A stretch of DNA of 46,109 bases from Micromonosporaceae bacterium (GTDB taxonomy: Bacteria; Actinomycetota; Actinomycetes; Mycobacteriales; Micromonosporaceae): NCBI GenBank assembly GCA_009377645.1, contig WHTQ01000031.1, positions 1 through 46,109 of the forward strand, given 5' to 3'. The translations under genes were made by a program, and so were the position numbers. Below are positions 1-8,862 of this stretch, piece after piece (position 1 is the stretch's first letter; every line of letters starts with the position of its first letter). The notes under the pieces are model-generated. The model had not been told where the DNA came from and ran no database searches. It saw only the letters and a program-made list of their open reading frames with translations.

Positions 1-899
1 AGCAGCTGGTTGAGGGTCTGCTCCCGCTCGTCGTGGCCGCCGCCCATCCCGGCGCCCCGGTGCCGGCCGACCGCGTCGATCTCGTCCACGAACACGATCG
101 CCGGCGCGTTCTGCTTCGCCTGCTCGAAGAGATCCCTGACTCGGCTTGCGCCCACGCCCACGAACATCTCGACGAAGTCGGATCCGCTGATCGAGTAGAA
201 CGGCACCGCGGCCTCCCCGGCCACCGCCCGGGCGAGCAGGGTCTTGCCGGTGCCGGGCGGCCCGAACAGCAGCACGCCCTTCGGGATCTTCGCCCCGAGC
301 GCCTGGTATTTGGTCGGGGCGGAGAGGAAGTCCTTGATCTCCTGCAGCTCCTGCACCGCCTCGTCGGCGCCGGCGACGTCCGCGAACGTGGTCTTCGGCA
401 TGTCCTTGGTGATCTGCTTCGCCTTGGACTTGCCGAAGTTGAGCACCCGGGAGCCGCCACCCTGCATCTGCGACATGAACAGCAGGATCAGGACCACGAT
501 GATCGCGATCGGGATCAGCATGATCAACATGCTGGACCAGATGCTCTCCTGGGTGACCTTGGCGTCGATCGTGCCGGTGATCCGGCCCGCCTCGTCGGCC
601 TGCTCCAGCCGCTCCCACAGCAGGCCGCTGATCTCGGCCGGGTAGTTGGCGCGCAGCTGGGTAGTCTGCTCCCCCTCGACCTCGATCGGCTCCGGCAGGT
701 CGATCTTGAGGACCTGCTCCCGGTCCTCGATCACCACCGTTTCGATGGACGGGGCGGTCGCCAGCTGCTCCAGGGCCACCGACGTCTCGACTTTGGTGTA
801 CTCGTCGCGACCGGTGAAGTATGACGCGATCGCGATCGCACCGATCACCACCAGGATGATCCAGAACACCGGCCGGCGGAAGAAACGGGTCCGTTCCAT
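1..899 (-). CDS. ftsH: ATP-dependent zinc metalloprotease FtsH (N-terminal part, cut by window edge)
   Basis: Membrane-anchored AAA+ protease that extracts and degrades membrane and cytosolic proteins. About 300 N-terminal residues are visible. There is a membrane segment at residues ~11-28, a periplasmic-side stretch, a second membrane segment at ~122-143, then the AAA domain with Walker A GPPGTGKT (~213-220) and Walker [10 protein letters not shown] (~271-279). The sequence runs off the window just after the [12 protein letters not shown] segment, so the second region of homology and the HExGH zinc site lie outside. The ATG at 899 was chosen because the protein then starts with the short basic segment usual before the first FtsH membrane helix; an AGGAG sits further upstream (around 928). 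hpt follows upstream on the same strand, the usual tilS-hpt-ftsH order apart from the insertion described elsewhere. Confidence 0.97.
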   Translation of the reverse strand, partial: MERTRFFRRPVFWIILVVIGAIAIASYFTGRDEYTKVETSVALEQLATAPSIETVVIEDREQVLKIDLPEPIEVEGEQTTQLRANYPAEISGLLWERLEQADEAGRITGTIDAKVTQESIWSSMLIMLIPIAIIVVLILLFMSQMQGGGSRVLNFGKSKAKQITKDMPKTTFADVAGADEAVQELQEIKDFLSAPTKYQALGAKIPKGVLLFGPPGTGKTLLARAVAGEAAVPFYSISGSDFVEMFVGVGASRVRDLFEQAKQNAPAIVFVDEIDAVGRHRGAGMGGGHDEREQTLNQL

Positions 900-1073
900 G
901 CTGTCGTTTGAGCGCGTCGCGCCCGGCTCCTCCTGATCGACCTCGTCTGCCTACGGGGGCGCCGAGTCGCTGGCACCCACACCTATTCGGTCACTCGACG
1001 GTACACCGTAGGTACCTGGATCGGCTCCCGACCGTACCCTGATCTACCCCGGACCTCAGCCTGCTCACAGGTT
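900..1073. other. Intergenic spacer between hpt and ftsH
   Basis: No convincing gene or RNA is visible in these 174 bases. The stretch contains the upstream region of ftsH on the minus strand, including an AGGAG-like sequence near 928, and presumably its promoter, which I could not fix. Confidence 0.4.
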
Positions 1074-1652
1074 CTAGGAGGCAGCACCCGCTTCCGGCCT
1101 GAGCACGCCCACGTAGGGCAGCTCCCGGTACCGCTCGTTGTAGTCCAGCCCGTAGCCGACCACGAACTCGGTCGGGATGTCGAACCCGACATATTTCAGC
1201 GGCGGCGCCGACCGCATCGCCTCCGGCTTGCGGAGCAGGGTCACCACCTCCACGCTGGCCGCCCCCCGGCTGGCCAGGTACTTCAGCAGCCAGGACAGGG
1301 TCAGCCCGGAGTCGATGATGTCCTCGACCACCAGCACGTGCCGGCCGGCGATGCTCCGGTCCAGGTCCGCCCGCACCCGCACCACGCCGGACGAGGTGGT
1401 GCCCTGCCCGTACGAGGCGGCGGACATGAACTCCAGCTCCAGCGGCGGCCCGATCCGGCCCAGCTCACGAGTGAAGTCGGCCATGAACATCACCGCGCCC
1501 TTCAGGATGCACACCAGCAGCAGCTCGTTCACCGACCCGTAGTCGGCCGCCACCTGCTTGGCCAGATCGGCGGTTTTCTCCCGGATCTGCTCCTCGGTCA
1601 CGATGACCCGCTCGATGTCCGCCTCGTACCAGCGCGCCTGCATGCTCCGCAC
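1074..1652 (-). CDS. hpt: Hypoxanthine phosphoribosyltransferase
   Basis: Purine salvage enzyme that joins hypoxanthine or guanine to PRPP to give IMP or GMP. The type I PRTase PRPP-binding loop is visible as VLVVEDIIDSGLTL in the middle of the protein, and the C-terminal part carries VGYGLDYNERYRELPYVGVL, which contributes to base recognition. Length (about 190 residues) is normal for the family. Two starts are possible: GTG at 1652 or the in-frame ATG at 1643; neither has a clear ribosome-binding site. The gene lies upstream of ftsH on the same strand. Its usual partner tilS is displaced about 3 kb away by ggt and two relic genes. Confidence 0.95.
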   Translation of the reverse strand: MRSMQARWYEADIERVIVTEEQIREKTADLAKQVAADYGSVNELLLVCILKGAVMFMADFTRELGRIGPPLELEFMSAASYGQGTTSSGVVRVRADLDRSIAGRHVLVVEDIIDSGLTLSWLLKYLASRGAASVEVVTLLRKPEAMRSAPPLKYVGFDIPTEFVVGYGLDYNERYRELPYVGVLRPEAGAAS

Positions 1653-1666
1653 GATAGCCGGGCAGC

Positions 1667-3241
1667 TCAGAAGCCGACCGCGCAGCCGTCCGCCCGCGGC
1701 TCCGAGCCGGCCACGTATCCTGTCCCGTCGGGCAGCCGCCAGATCGCCTGCCCGTACCCGAAGAACGCCTCGCCGGCGGTCACCTCGTGCCCGCGCGAAC
1801 GCAGCCCGGCCAGCACCGCCTCCCCCAGCTCCGGCTCGGCGTGCACCCGCCGCCCGGCTGGCCAGAACCAGCGGGGGGCGTCCAGCGCGGCCTGCGGGTC
1901 CCGGCCCTCGTCCAGCGTGCGCACCATCAGCTGCACGTGTCCCTGCGGCTGCATGTGCCCGCCCATCACCCCGAACGGCCCGACCGGCGCGCCGTCCCGG
2001 GTCAGGAAGCCGGGGATGATCGTGTGGAACGGCCGCTTACCGGGGGCGAGCACGTTCGGGTGGTCCGGGTCGAGCGAGAACCCGGCGCCCCGGTTCTGCA
2101 GCCCGAACCCGTAGCCGGGCACCGCCACGTACGACCCGAACCCCTGGAAGTTGGACTGGATCAGGCTCACCATCCGGCCGTCGGCGTCGGCGGTGCACAG
2201 GTAGACGGTGCCGCCCCGGGCCGGGTCGCCGGGCTTCGGGTCGGCCGCGACCGGCCCGATCTCGGCCCGCCGCCGGTCCGCGTACGCCCGGCTGAGCAGC
2301 GCCGCGGTCGGCACCTCGACCAGGTCCGGGTCGGCCACGTACGCCTGGGCGTCGGCGAAGCCGAGCTTCATGGCCTCGATCTCGGTGTGCCGGCGCTCCA
2401 CCTCGTCCGCCCCGGACAGGTCCAGCCCGTCCAGCAGGTTCAGCGCCAGCAGCGCCGCGATCCCCTGCCCGTTCGGCGGCAGCTCCCAGACCTGGTGCCC
2501 GCGGTAGTCCGCGGCCACCGGATCCACCCAGCTGGAGGAGTGACCGGCCAGGTCGGCGGCGGTGAGGAACCCACCGGTACGGGCGGCGTGGTCGGCCAGG
2601 GCCTGCCCGATCTCGCCGTGGTAGAACGCGTCCGCCCGGCTGTCCGCGATCAGCCGCAGGGTGCGGGCGGCATCCGGGTTGCGCCACTGCTGCCCGGCGC
2701 GCGGCGCCCGGCCGTCGATGGTCCAGACCCGCCCCCACTCCGCGTACTCCGGGCCGGTCAGCTCGGCGTGCCGGGCGACTCCGGCCGCCCAGCTCTGGGC
2801 CACCGTCGGGGAGACCGGGTAACCGTGCTCCGCGTACCCGATCGCGTCGGCGAGCAGCTCCCGGAACGGCAGCGAGCCGAACCGGTCGTGCAGGTCCCGC
2901 CAGCCGGCCGGGGCGCCCGGCACGGTCACCGCCGGCCACCCGCGCACCGGCATCCCGCCGTCCGGACCGGGGCGGACCGCCTCCCGGGTCAGCGCCGCCG
3001 GTGCCCGGCCGGACCCGTTCAGCCCGTGCAACCGCTGTCCGTCCCACACGATCGCGAACAGGTCCCCGCCGATGTCGTTGGAGCCGGGCTGGAGCACGGT
3101 CAAGGTGGCCGCGGCGGCGATCGCGGTGTCCACCGCGTTGCCGCCCCGCTGGAGCACCCCCGCCCCGACGGCGGCGGCGAGCGGCTGGCTGGTGGCGCAC
3201 ACGCCCCGCGGGGCGTACACCGGCTTGCGGTAATGGCTCAC
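1667..3241 (-). CDS. ggt: Gamma-glutamyltransferase family protein (Ntn hydrolase)
   Basis: Gamma-glutamyltranspeptidases cleave gamma-glutamyl bonds, as in glutathione and gamma-glutamyl peptides, after self-cleavage into two subunits. The protein has the expected N-terminal segment (SQPLAAAVGAGVLQRGGNA), the large-subunit motif NDIGGDLFAIVWDG, and the small-subunit start RGGTVYLCTADADG, where the Thr is the probable autocatalytic nucleophile, followed by SLIQSNFQGFGS. At 524 residues it is complete. GTG at 3241 is chosen because the protein then begins VSHYRKPVYAPRG; the longer open frame upstream has no family-like sequence. No clear signal peptide is seen, so it is more like the cytosolic YwrD-type group than the exported enzyme. 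It interrupts the normal tilS-hpt neighbourhood, which suggests a later arrival. Confidence 0.93.
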   Translation of the reverse strand: MSHYRKPVYAPRGVCATSQPLAAAVGAGVLQRGGNAVDTAIAAAATLTVLQPGSNDIGGDLFAIVWDGQRLHGLNGSGRAPAALTREAVRPGPDGGMPVRGWPAVTVPGAPAGWRDLHDRFGSLPFRELLADAIGYAEHGYPVSPTVAQSWAAGVARHAELTGPEYAEWGRVWTIDGRAPRAGQQWRNPDAARTLRLIADSRADAFYHGEIGQALADHAARTGGFLTAADLAGHSSSWVDPVAADYRGHQVWELPPNGQGIAALLALNLLDGLDLSGADEVERRHTEIEAMKLGFADAQAYVADPDLVEVPTAALLSRAYADRRRAEIGPVAADPKPGDPARGGTVYLCTADADGRMVSLIQSNFQGFGSYVAVPGYGFGLQNRGAGFSLDPDHPNVLAPGKRPFHTIIPGFLTRDGAPVGPFGVMGGHMQPQGHVQLMVRTLDEGRDPQAALDAPRWFWPAGRRVHAEPELGEAVLAGLRSRGHEVTAGEAFFGYGQAIWRLPDGTGYVAGSEPRADGCAVGF

Positions 3242-3313
3242 CCGTCCATCACACCTGACGCCACCGCCCCGGGCAACCCCGGCCTGTCGGTGGGTGCCAT
3301 TACGGTCGCCGCC

Positions 3314-4174
3314 ATGCCCTCCAGCCTCCACGAAGCGTTCGTCGAGCTGTTCCGCCAGCACCCGCCACTCGCCGCCGAGCTACTAACCGGCCCACTCAAA
3401 ATCGACCTGCCCACCTTCCAACAAGCCCGGCTGGAATCCGGCGAGCTCACCGAGGTCACCCACCGAATACCGCGCCGATGCCGTCGTCGTCCTGACCGAC
3501 AAGAACCTGCCGGTGCTCGGCGTGGTGGTCGAAGCCCAGCTGGCCGCCGACCCCGGCAAACAATGGACCTGGCCCTACTACCTCATCTCACTGCGCGCCC
3601 GACTGCGCTGCCCCACCGTCCTGCTGGTGATCTGCCCAGACCCCCGCACCGCCCGGCGCTGCGCCACCCCGATCCAGCTCGGCCACCCCGGCTTCACCCT
3701 GCAACCCCTGGTCCTCGGACCAGACCAGGTGCCGGTCGTCACCGACCCGGCACAGGCCGGCCACAACCCCGCCCTGACCGTGCTGTCCGCCATGGCCCAC
3801 GGCAACCACCCCGACCGCAACCAGATCCTGCACACCCTGATGAGCCTGCTAGTCGATGACCATCACCGCGAGCGGTACGCTGACATCGTGCTCGCGGCGC
3901 TGCCCGAGGCGGCCCGACGCTACCTGGAGAAGCTGATGACCACCGAAACATACGAGTACAAGAGCGACTTCGCCCGCCGCTACTTCTCCCAAGGCGAAGC
4001 CAGGGGCAAGGCCGAAGGCGAGGCCACGGCACTGCTCACCCTGCTTGCCGCCCGGGGCATCACGGTTCCGGAAGACGCCCGCACCCGGATCACCGGTTGC
4101 ACCGACCTGGACCAGCTCGACACCTGGGTCCGCCGGGCCGCCACCGCCACCACGATCACCGACCTGTTCGACTG
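3314..4174 (+). pseudogene. Rpn-like / PD-(D/E)xK family protein, frameshifted
   Basis: The reading frame starts at ATG 3314 (MPSSLHEAFVELFRQHPPLA) and breaks near 3455-3470. The family-like sequence resumes one frame later with TEYRADAVVVL and VLGVVVEAQL and continues to a stop at about 4175. The second part carries the D...ExQ pattern of a PD-(D/E)xK fold and a C-terminal tail (FSQGEARGKAEGEATALL) typical of this widespread actinobacterial family, which resembles recombination-promoting nucleases. A C-rich tract (gtcacccaccg) sits at the break, so a two-base loss or one-base gain by slippage fits. It may be a true pseudogene or a sequencing error. The homologous function is uncertain; I recognise the family type, not a specific role. 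Confidence 0.75.
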
Positions 4175-4228
4175 AACCGGTCCGGCAAACCGCTTGCCGG
4201 CGCCGCTCCAGGCGCGTGGAATGCGCAG

Positions 4229-4626
4229 ATGCACACCGCCGTCTCGTCCCCGAGCCCGGACCACGTCCTGGCGAACCGCCGCTACTGGGACGAGGAGCGG
4301 GCCGACTGGTTCGGCGCCCGGGCACGGGGGTACTGGGCGGCAACAGAGCCGTTCTGGGGAATCTGGCGGATCCCGCAGACCGAGCTGCCAGTGCTGCCCG
4401 ACGGCATAGCCGGGCAGGATGCGGTCGAGCTGGGCTGCGGGACCGGATACGTCTCGGCCTGGCTCGCCCGGCGCGGCGCCCGCTGCGTTTATGCGGGCTG
4501 GTGGTGGAGGATCTGATCGAGGTCCGGGCGCCCGCGGACGGCGTCAACGACATGATGCCTGAGGTCACCCTGGAATGGGCCCGCCGGTGGCCGGCCGAGG
4601 AGGTGTGGGTCGCCCGCCGCCGGTAG
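4229..4626 (+). pseudogene. Class I SAM-dependent methyltransferase relic with internal deletion
   Basis: The N-terminal ~90 residues start at ATG 4229 and include RRYWDEERADWFGARARGYW and the SAM-binding motif AVELGCGTGYVSAWLARRGA. The frame then ends at 4516. In another frame the characteristic C-terminus appears (EVTLEWARRWPAEEVWVARR), ending at 4626. The middle of the protein, roughly 130 residues or more in intact relatives as I remember them, is missing. The deletion joint is near 4485-4505. The last ~60 bases overlap the 3' end of tilS on the opposite strand. Confidence 0.8.
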
Positions 4627-5629
4627 CGGTCGGGTCAGCGAGCAGAGCAGTTCCCAGGCGAGAGACCTGGATGCCGCCGGGCAGGTGCACCGGACCCTGG
4701 CCGTGCCAGCCGGTGACCAGGGCGTCCAGCACCGCCACGTGCCGGTGCGACAGCGCCGAGCCGCCGGCGCCCAGCTCTCGCGCCCAGGCGTGCAGCACCC
4801 GGGTCCGCACCGCGTCCGGCAGCTCCTGCAGTGCGCCGACCGCCAGCCCGCCGTCCGCGGTCCGGGCGGCGGTCAGCGCGGCGGCCGCCAGCGCGTCTAG
4901 CGCGGCGGTGTCGGCAGCGAGCTGCGCCGCGGTCCGGGCCAGGTTGTCCACCACTCGCTCCCCGAGCGCCTCGACCAGCGCCGGCAGCGCGGTGGCGCGT
5001 ACTCGCGCCCGGGCGTACGCGGGGTCCCGGTTGTGCGGGTCCTGCCACGGCTCCAGCCGCTGCGCCCGGCAGGCGGCGCCGGTCTGCGCCCGGCCGGTGC
5101 CGAGCAGCGGCCGCAGCCAGGCCACCCCGTCCCGGTCCCGGCGCGCCGGCATCCCGGCCAGCCCGCGCGGCCCGGCCCCGCGGGCCAGCGCCAGCAGCAC
5201 CGTCTCGGCCTGGTCGTCCCGGGTGTGCCCGAGCAGCACCGCGGCCGCCCCGAGCCGGCCGGCGGCCCCGGCCAGCGCCTGGTAGCGGGCGGTGCGGGCG
5301 GCCGCCTCCGGCCCGCCGGACCGCCGGCCAGCCGGCACGGTCACCGGCAGCACCTGCACCGGGTCGAACCCGGCCTTGCCCGCCCACTCGGCGACCGCCC
5401 CGGCCTGCGCGGCGGAGTCCGGCTGCAGCCGGTGGTCGACGGTCAGCAGCCCAGCCCGCCAGCCGAGTCGCGGGGCCACGAACCCGGTCGCCGCCGCCAG
5501 CGCCAGCGAGTCCGCCCCGCCCGAGCACGCCACCAACGCCAACGGCTTCCCCGCCGGGACCGGGGTTGCCCGCAGCGCGTCCCGCACCGCGGTCCGGATC
5601 GCGGCCACCGACGGGTCGAGCGTGCCCAC
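4565..5629 (-). CDS. tilS: tRNA(Ile)-lysidine synthase
   Basis: TilS puts lysine on C34 of the tRNA-Ile with anticodon CAU so that it reads AUA. The PP-loop motif SGGADS is at residues 36-41, followed by the family segments LLTVDHRLQPDS, LLGHTRDDQAETVLLALARG and LRPLLGTGR. Length is about 354 residues. GTG at 5629 gives a normal start and follows the stop of the upstream metalloprotease gene (5644) by 14 bases, so the two are probably co-transcribed. The last ~25 residues (after ALLADPT) are low-complexity and come from reading through the antisense of the methyltransferase relic, so the original C-terminus was probably shorter. The window also has an array tRNA-Ile(UAU) that would not need TilS. 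Confidence 0.95.
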   Translation of the reverse strand: MGTLDPSVAAIRTAVRDALRATPVPAGKPLALVACSGGADSLALAAATGFVAPRLGWRAGLLTVDHRLQPDSAAQAGAVAEWAGKAGFDPVQVLPVTVPAGRRSGGPEAAARTARYQALAGAAGRLGAAAVLLGHTRDDQAETVLLALARGAGPRGLAGMPARRDRDGVAWLRPLLGTGRAQTGAACRAQRLEPWQDPHNRDPAYARARVRATALPALVEALGERVVDNLARTAAQLAADTAALDALAAAALTAARTADGGLAVGALQELPDAVRTRVLHAWARELGAGGSALSHRHVAVLDALVTGWHGQGPVHLPGGIQVSRLGTALLADPTATGGGRPTPPRPATGGPIPG

Positions 5630-5643
5630 GACCCGGCTCCGGG

Positions 5644-6702
5644 TCAGGCCGGGACCGGCCCGTGCACCCGGGCGACCCACGCCGACGGATCGGTGATCTC
5701 CGGGAACCGGGGCAGCGTCTCGGCCGACTCGTACACCTTGTTGAAGCCGGCCATCCCGACCTGCTCCACCACCGCGTGTACGAACGAGCGACCCTCCGCG
5801 TACTGCCGCAGCTTCACCTCTACCCCGAGCAGCCGCCGGATCGCCTTCTCCAGCGGGTTGGCGGCCTGCCGGCGGCGGTCGAACTTGCGCCGGATCTCGG
5901 CCACGCTCGGCACCACCTCCGGCCCGACCCCGTCCATCACGAACTCGGCGTGCCCCTCCAGCAGCGTCATCACGGCGGTCAGCCGGTCCAGCACCGCCCG
6001 CTGCGCCGGGGTCTGCACCACGTCCAGCACGCTGGCCCGGCTGTCCGGGTTGCGGGCCGCGTCGGCCAGCGCGCTCACCCCCGCCCGCAGCCGCTCGGCC
6101 AGCGGCACCCCGTCGCTGCGGGCCGCCTCCACGAACGCCTTCACCTCGCTCAGGAAGTGGCCGCGCAGCCACGGCACCGCCGTGAACTGGAGCCGGTGCG
6201 TCACCTCGTGCAGGCACACCCACAGCCGGAAGTCGCGCGGGTCGGCCGCCAGCTTCCGCTCCGCCTCCACAATGTTCGGCGCCACCAGCAGCAGCTGGCC
6301 GGGCTCGCCGGTGAAGACCTCGTACTGCCCCAGGACCTTCCCGGACAGGTACGCGAGGACGGTGCCCGCCTGCACCCCGGTGACCCGGGACCCGACCGTC
6401 GCCCCGAACCCGCTGTCGGGGGCCCGGTCGCCGGCCAGCTGGCTCATCAGCGGGGTGACCACCTCCCGCAGCCCGGCGATGTTGACCCCGGCCCAGTCGG
6501 CCCGGTCCACCACCCGCACCGGCGGGTGGTCGACCTGGCTTCGCAGCCCGGTGTAGTCGGACACGTGCCCGGCCGCTTCATCGGTCAGCCGCCGCAGGTC
6601 GGCGACGACCGCCGCCGCCTCGGCGTAGGTCACCCGCGGTCCCGCCCGGCGCAGCTTGCGCGCCGTCGCCGCCGCCAGGTCCCAGTCCACGAGCTGCGCC
6701 AT
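5644..6702 (-). CDS. Zinc-dependent metalloprotease, F420-biosynthesis-associated type (zincin)
   Basis: Recognised as the actinobacterial zinc metallopeptidase family that co-occurs with F420 biosynthesis and commonly lies next to tilS. The motif HEVTHRLQF in WVCLHEVTHRLQFTAVPWL is an HExxH zinc site, and further conserved segments are LVAPNIVEAERKL and LLEGHAEFVMDGVGPEVV, which probably supply the third ligand. Length 352 residues is usual. ATG at 6702 begins with MAQLVDWDLAAATARKLRR. Substrate unknown. It is upstream of tilS with a 14-base gap and downstream of the carboxypeptidase gene, suggesting one transcription unit. Confidence 0.9.
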   Translation of the reverse strand: MAQLVDWDLAAATARKLRRAGPRVTYAEAAAVVADLRRLTDEAAGHVSDYTGLRSQVDHPPVRVVDRADWAGVNIAGLREVVTPLMSQLAGDRAPDSGFGATVGSRVTGVQAGTVLAYLSGKVLGQYEVFTGEPGQLLLVAPNIVEAERKLAADPRDFRLWVCLHEVTHRLQFTAVPWLRGHFLSEVKAFVEAARSDGVPLAERLRAGVSALADAARNPDSRASVLDVVQTPAQRAVLDRLTAVMTLLEGHAEFVMDGVGPEVVPSVAEIRRKFDRRRQAANPLEKAIRRLLGVEVKLRQYAEGRSFVHAVVEQVGMAGFNKVYESAETLPRFPEITDPSAWVARVHGPVPA

Positions 6703-6734
6703 TCGTCCACGGTACCCGTGGCCGTCGCGGGTGG

Positions 6735-8225
6735 TCAGCGGCAGCCGCAGCCGGCCAGGGTCGCCGCGATCCGGTCCAGCGCCACCCGGGCGGTCTCCTG
6801 GTCGACCGGCACCGCGTCGGCCAGCAGCGCGAACGCGAGCACCCGGCCGTCGGCGGTGGTGACCAGGCCGGCCAGCGCGTCGACGCCGGCCAGCGAGCCG
6901 GTCTTCGCCCGGACGTAGCCGGCGCCCGGCTCGGTCTGCGGCTCCGGGGAGCGGAACCGGTCGGCGAGCGTGCCGGACCAGCCGGCCACCGGCAGCGCGG
7001 CGAAGACTCCGGCGTGTGGGCGCTCCGGACCGGCGGCAGCGGACGCCAGCAGGTCGGTCAGCAGAGTCGCGGTGAGCCGGTTGTCCCGGGACAGGCCGCT
7101 GCCGTCGGCCAGCACGCTGTCCCCGCGCGCCAGACCCAGCTCGTCGAGCACGGTCGCCATCGCCCGGGCGGCACCCTCGAACGACGCCGGTTCGCCGCGC
7201 GCGTGCGCCACCTGCCGGGCCAGCCCCTCCGCCACCACGTTGTCGCTGCTGGCGAGCATGATCTCGATCAGCCGCTGGACCGGGGGGGAGCTGACCCGGC
7301 CGAGCTCGGCGCCGGGTGGCGGCACCCCGGCCGGGTCGGTCGGGGTGCCGCCGGTGGCCGGGTCGGTCGGGCCGGCGCCGCCGGTGGCCGGGGCGGTCGG
7401 GCCGGGACCGCCGCCGGCCGGCGGGGCCTGCCCCCGGACCACCTCGCCGGGCGCGTCCAGCAGCTCCGCGAACGCCTCACCCGCGGCCAGGTCTGGCTCG
7501 TCCCAGCGCAGCGCCGGACGCTGGGCGATGGCCGGGTCCGGGTCCACCCGGCCGCCGTCGGTCATCAGAGCGGTCACCGGCCCCACGAACCCGCTGCCCG
7601 GAATGTCGTCGGCCCATGGACCGAATACCGGGCCGGTGAACCGGCTGGAGTCGATCGTGACCTGCCGGACCGGCGTGTCCCCGAGCGCCTCCCGGACCTG
7701 CTCGGCGAGCTGGTCGAGCCGGGCCGCCCCGGGGTAGAAGCCGTTCCCGTCGACCGACAGCGTCGGGTCACCACCGCCGACCAGCACCACCTCCCCCGGC
7801 TCGGCACCGGCGACCGCCACCGTGGCGAGCCGGTAGGCCGGGCCGTGGGTGGCGAGCAGCGTGGCGGCGGTCAGCAGCTTGACGGTCGAGGCCGGGATGG
7901 TCGGCCGGTCTGCCTGGTGCCGGTACAGGTCCGCTCCGGTCACCGCGTCCACCACCGAGACGCTGACCGCCTCGCCCAGCTCCCCCCCGCGTACCAGCTC
8001 GTCGATGGCCGCCCGGACCCCCTCGGCGGTGGGAGCCGGGGCGGCGGTGCCGGCCGCGGACAGGACCGCCTCCGGCTCCGGCTCCGGGCTGCGGGTCGGG
8101 GCGGCGACGGGAACCACGGGGTCGCTCCACGGCCGGACCAGCCCGACCGCGACCACCGCGGCCAGCCCGGTCAACGCCGCCACCGCCGCCGCCCACCACC
8201 AGTAACCGGACGCCCTGCGCGCCAC
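6735..8225 (-). CDS. dacB: D-alanyl-D-alanine carboxypeptidase/endopeptidase, PBP4 (DacB) family
   Basis: Cell-wall enzyme that removes terminal D-alanine from peptidoglycan stem peptides or cleaves cross-links. A single N-terminal membrane anchor follows the basic start, then a Pro-rich linker. The three active-site motifs of the family are present: STVK (Ser ~113), SSDN in the middle and KTG in [14 protein letters not shown] near the end. A Pro/Thr/Gly-rich insert ([16 protein letters not shown] region) lies before SSDN and is longer than usual. I prefer GTG at 8225 because GGAGGG lies 7 bases upstream; an ATG at 8246 would add seven residues. It is divergent from ppa. Confidence 0.93.
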   Translation of the reverse strand: MARRASGYWWWAAAVAALTGLAAVVAVGLVRPWSDPVVPVAAPTRSPEPEPEAVLSAAGTAAPAPTAEGVRAAIDELVRGGELGEAVSVSVVDAVTGADLYRHQADRPTIPASTVKLLTAATLLATHGPAYRLATVAVAGAEPGEVVLVGGGDPTLSVDGNGFYPGAARLDQLAEQVREALGDTPVRQVTIDSSRFTGPVFGPWADDIPGSGFVGPVTALMTDGGRVDPDPAIAQRPALRWDEPDLAAGEAFAELLDAPGEVVRGQAPPAGGGPGPTAPATGGAGPTDPATGGTPTDPAGVPPPGAELGRVSSPPVQRLIEIMLASSDNVVAEGLARQVAHARGEPASFEGAARAMATVLDELGLARGDSVLADGSGLSRDNRLTATLLTDLLASAAAGPERPHAGVFAALPVAGWSGTLADRFRSPEPQTEPGAGYVRAKTGSLAGVDALAGLVTTADGRVLAFALLADAVPVDQETARVALDRIAATLAGCGCR

Positions 8226-8311
8226 CGACCAACCCTCCGATCGCATCGAGTACGGACCCCTACGCGAGACTAGGGTGTGCCAGGGTGCACCAGCCAACAG
8301 AGGGGCGGGCG

Positions 8312-8803
8312 ATGGACTTCGACGTCACGGTGGAGATCCCCAAGGGCAACCGGAACAAGTACGAGGTGGACCACGCCACCGGGCGGATCCGGCTGGACCG
8401 GACGCTGTTCACCGCCACCCAGTACCCGGCCGACTACGGGTTCATCGAGGGCACCCTGGGCCAGGACGGCGACCCGCTGGACGCGCTCGTGCTGGTGCCG
8501 GAGCCGACCTTCCCGGGCTGCCTGATCCGCAGCCGGGCGATCGGGATGTTCCGGATGCGGGACGAGGCCGGCGCCGACGACAAGGTGCTCTGCGTGCCGG
8601 CCGACGACCCGCGGCTGGAGCATCTGCGGGACATCCACCACGTGGCGGAGTTCGACCGGCTGGAGATCCAGCACTTCTTCACCGTCTACAAGGATCTGGA
8701 GCCGGGCAAGAGTGTCGAGGGCGCGACCTGGGTCGGCCGGACCGAGGCCGAGGCGGAGATCCTGGCCTCGATCCGCCGCCGCGACGCCCAGCCCGCCCAC
8801 TGA
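8312..8803 (+). CDS. ppa: Inorganic pyrophosphatase (family I)
   Basis: Hydrolyses pyrophosphate made by biosynthetic reactions, pulling them forward. The soluble family I pattern is clear: [15 protein letters not shown] near the start, [11 protein letters not shown], and the metal-binding segment [10 protein letters not shown]. Length 163 residues is normal. ATG at 8312 is used because GAGGGGCGGGCG precedes it; the in-frame ATG at 8285 lacks a site and adds a non-family extension. Divergent from dacB, with about 85 bases between the two starts. A TAGGGT at about 8270 could be its -10. Confidence 0.97.
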   Translation: MDFDVTVEIPKGNRNKYEVDHATGRIRLDRTLFTATQYPADYGFIEGTLGQDGDPLDALVLVPEPTFPGCLIRSRAIGMFRMRDEAGADDKVLCVPADDPRLEHLRDIHHVAEFDRLEIQHFFTVYKDLEPGKSVEGATWVGRTEAEAEILASIRRRDAQPAH

Positions 8804-8862
8804 CCGCGAGCCGGACGCACCGATCAGGTGCCAACCCGGCGGCGACCGGTCACAATGAGACC

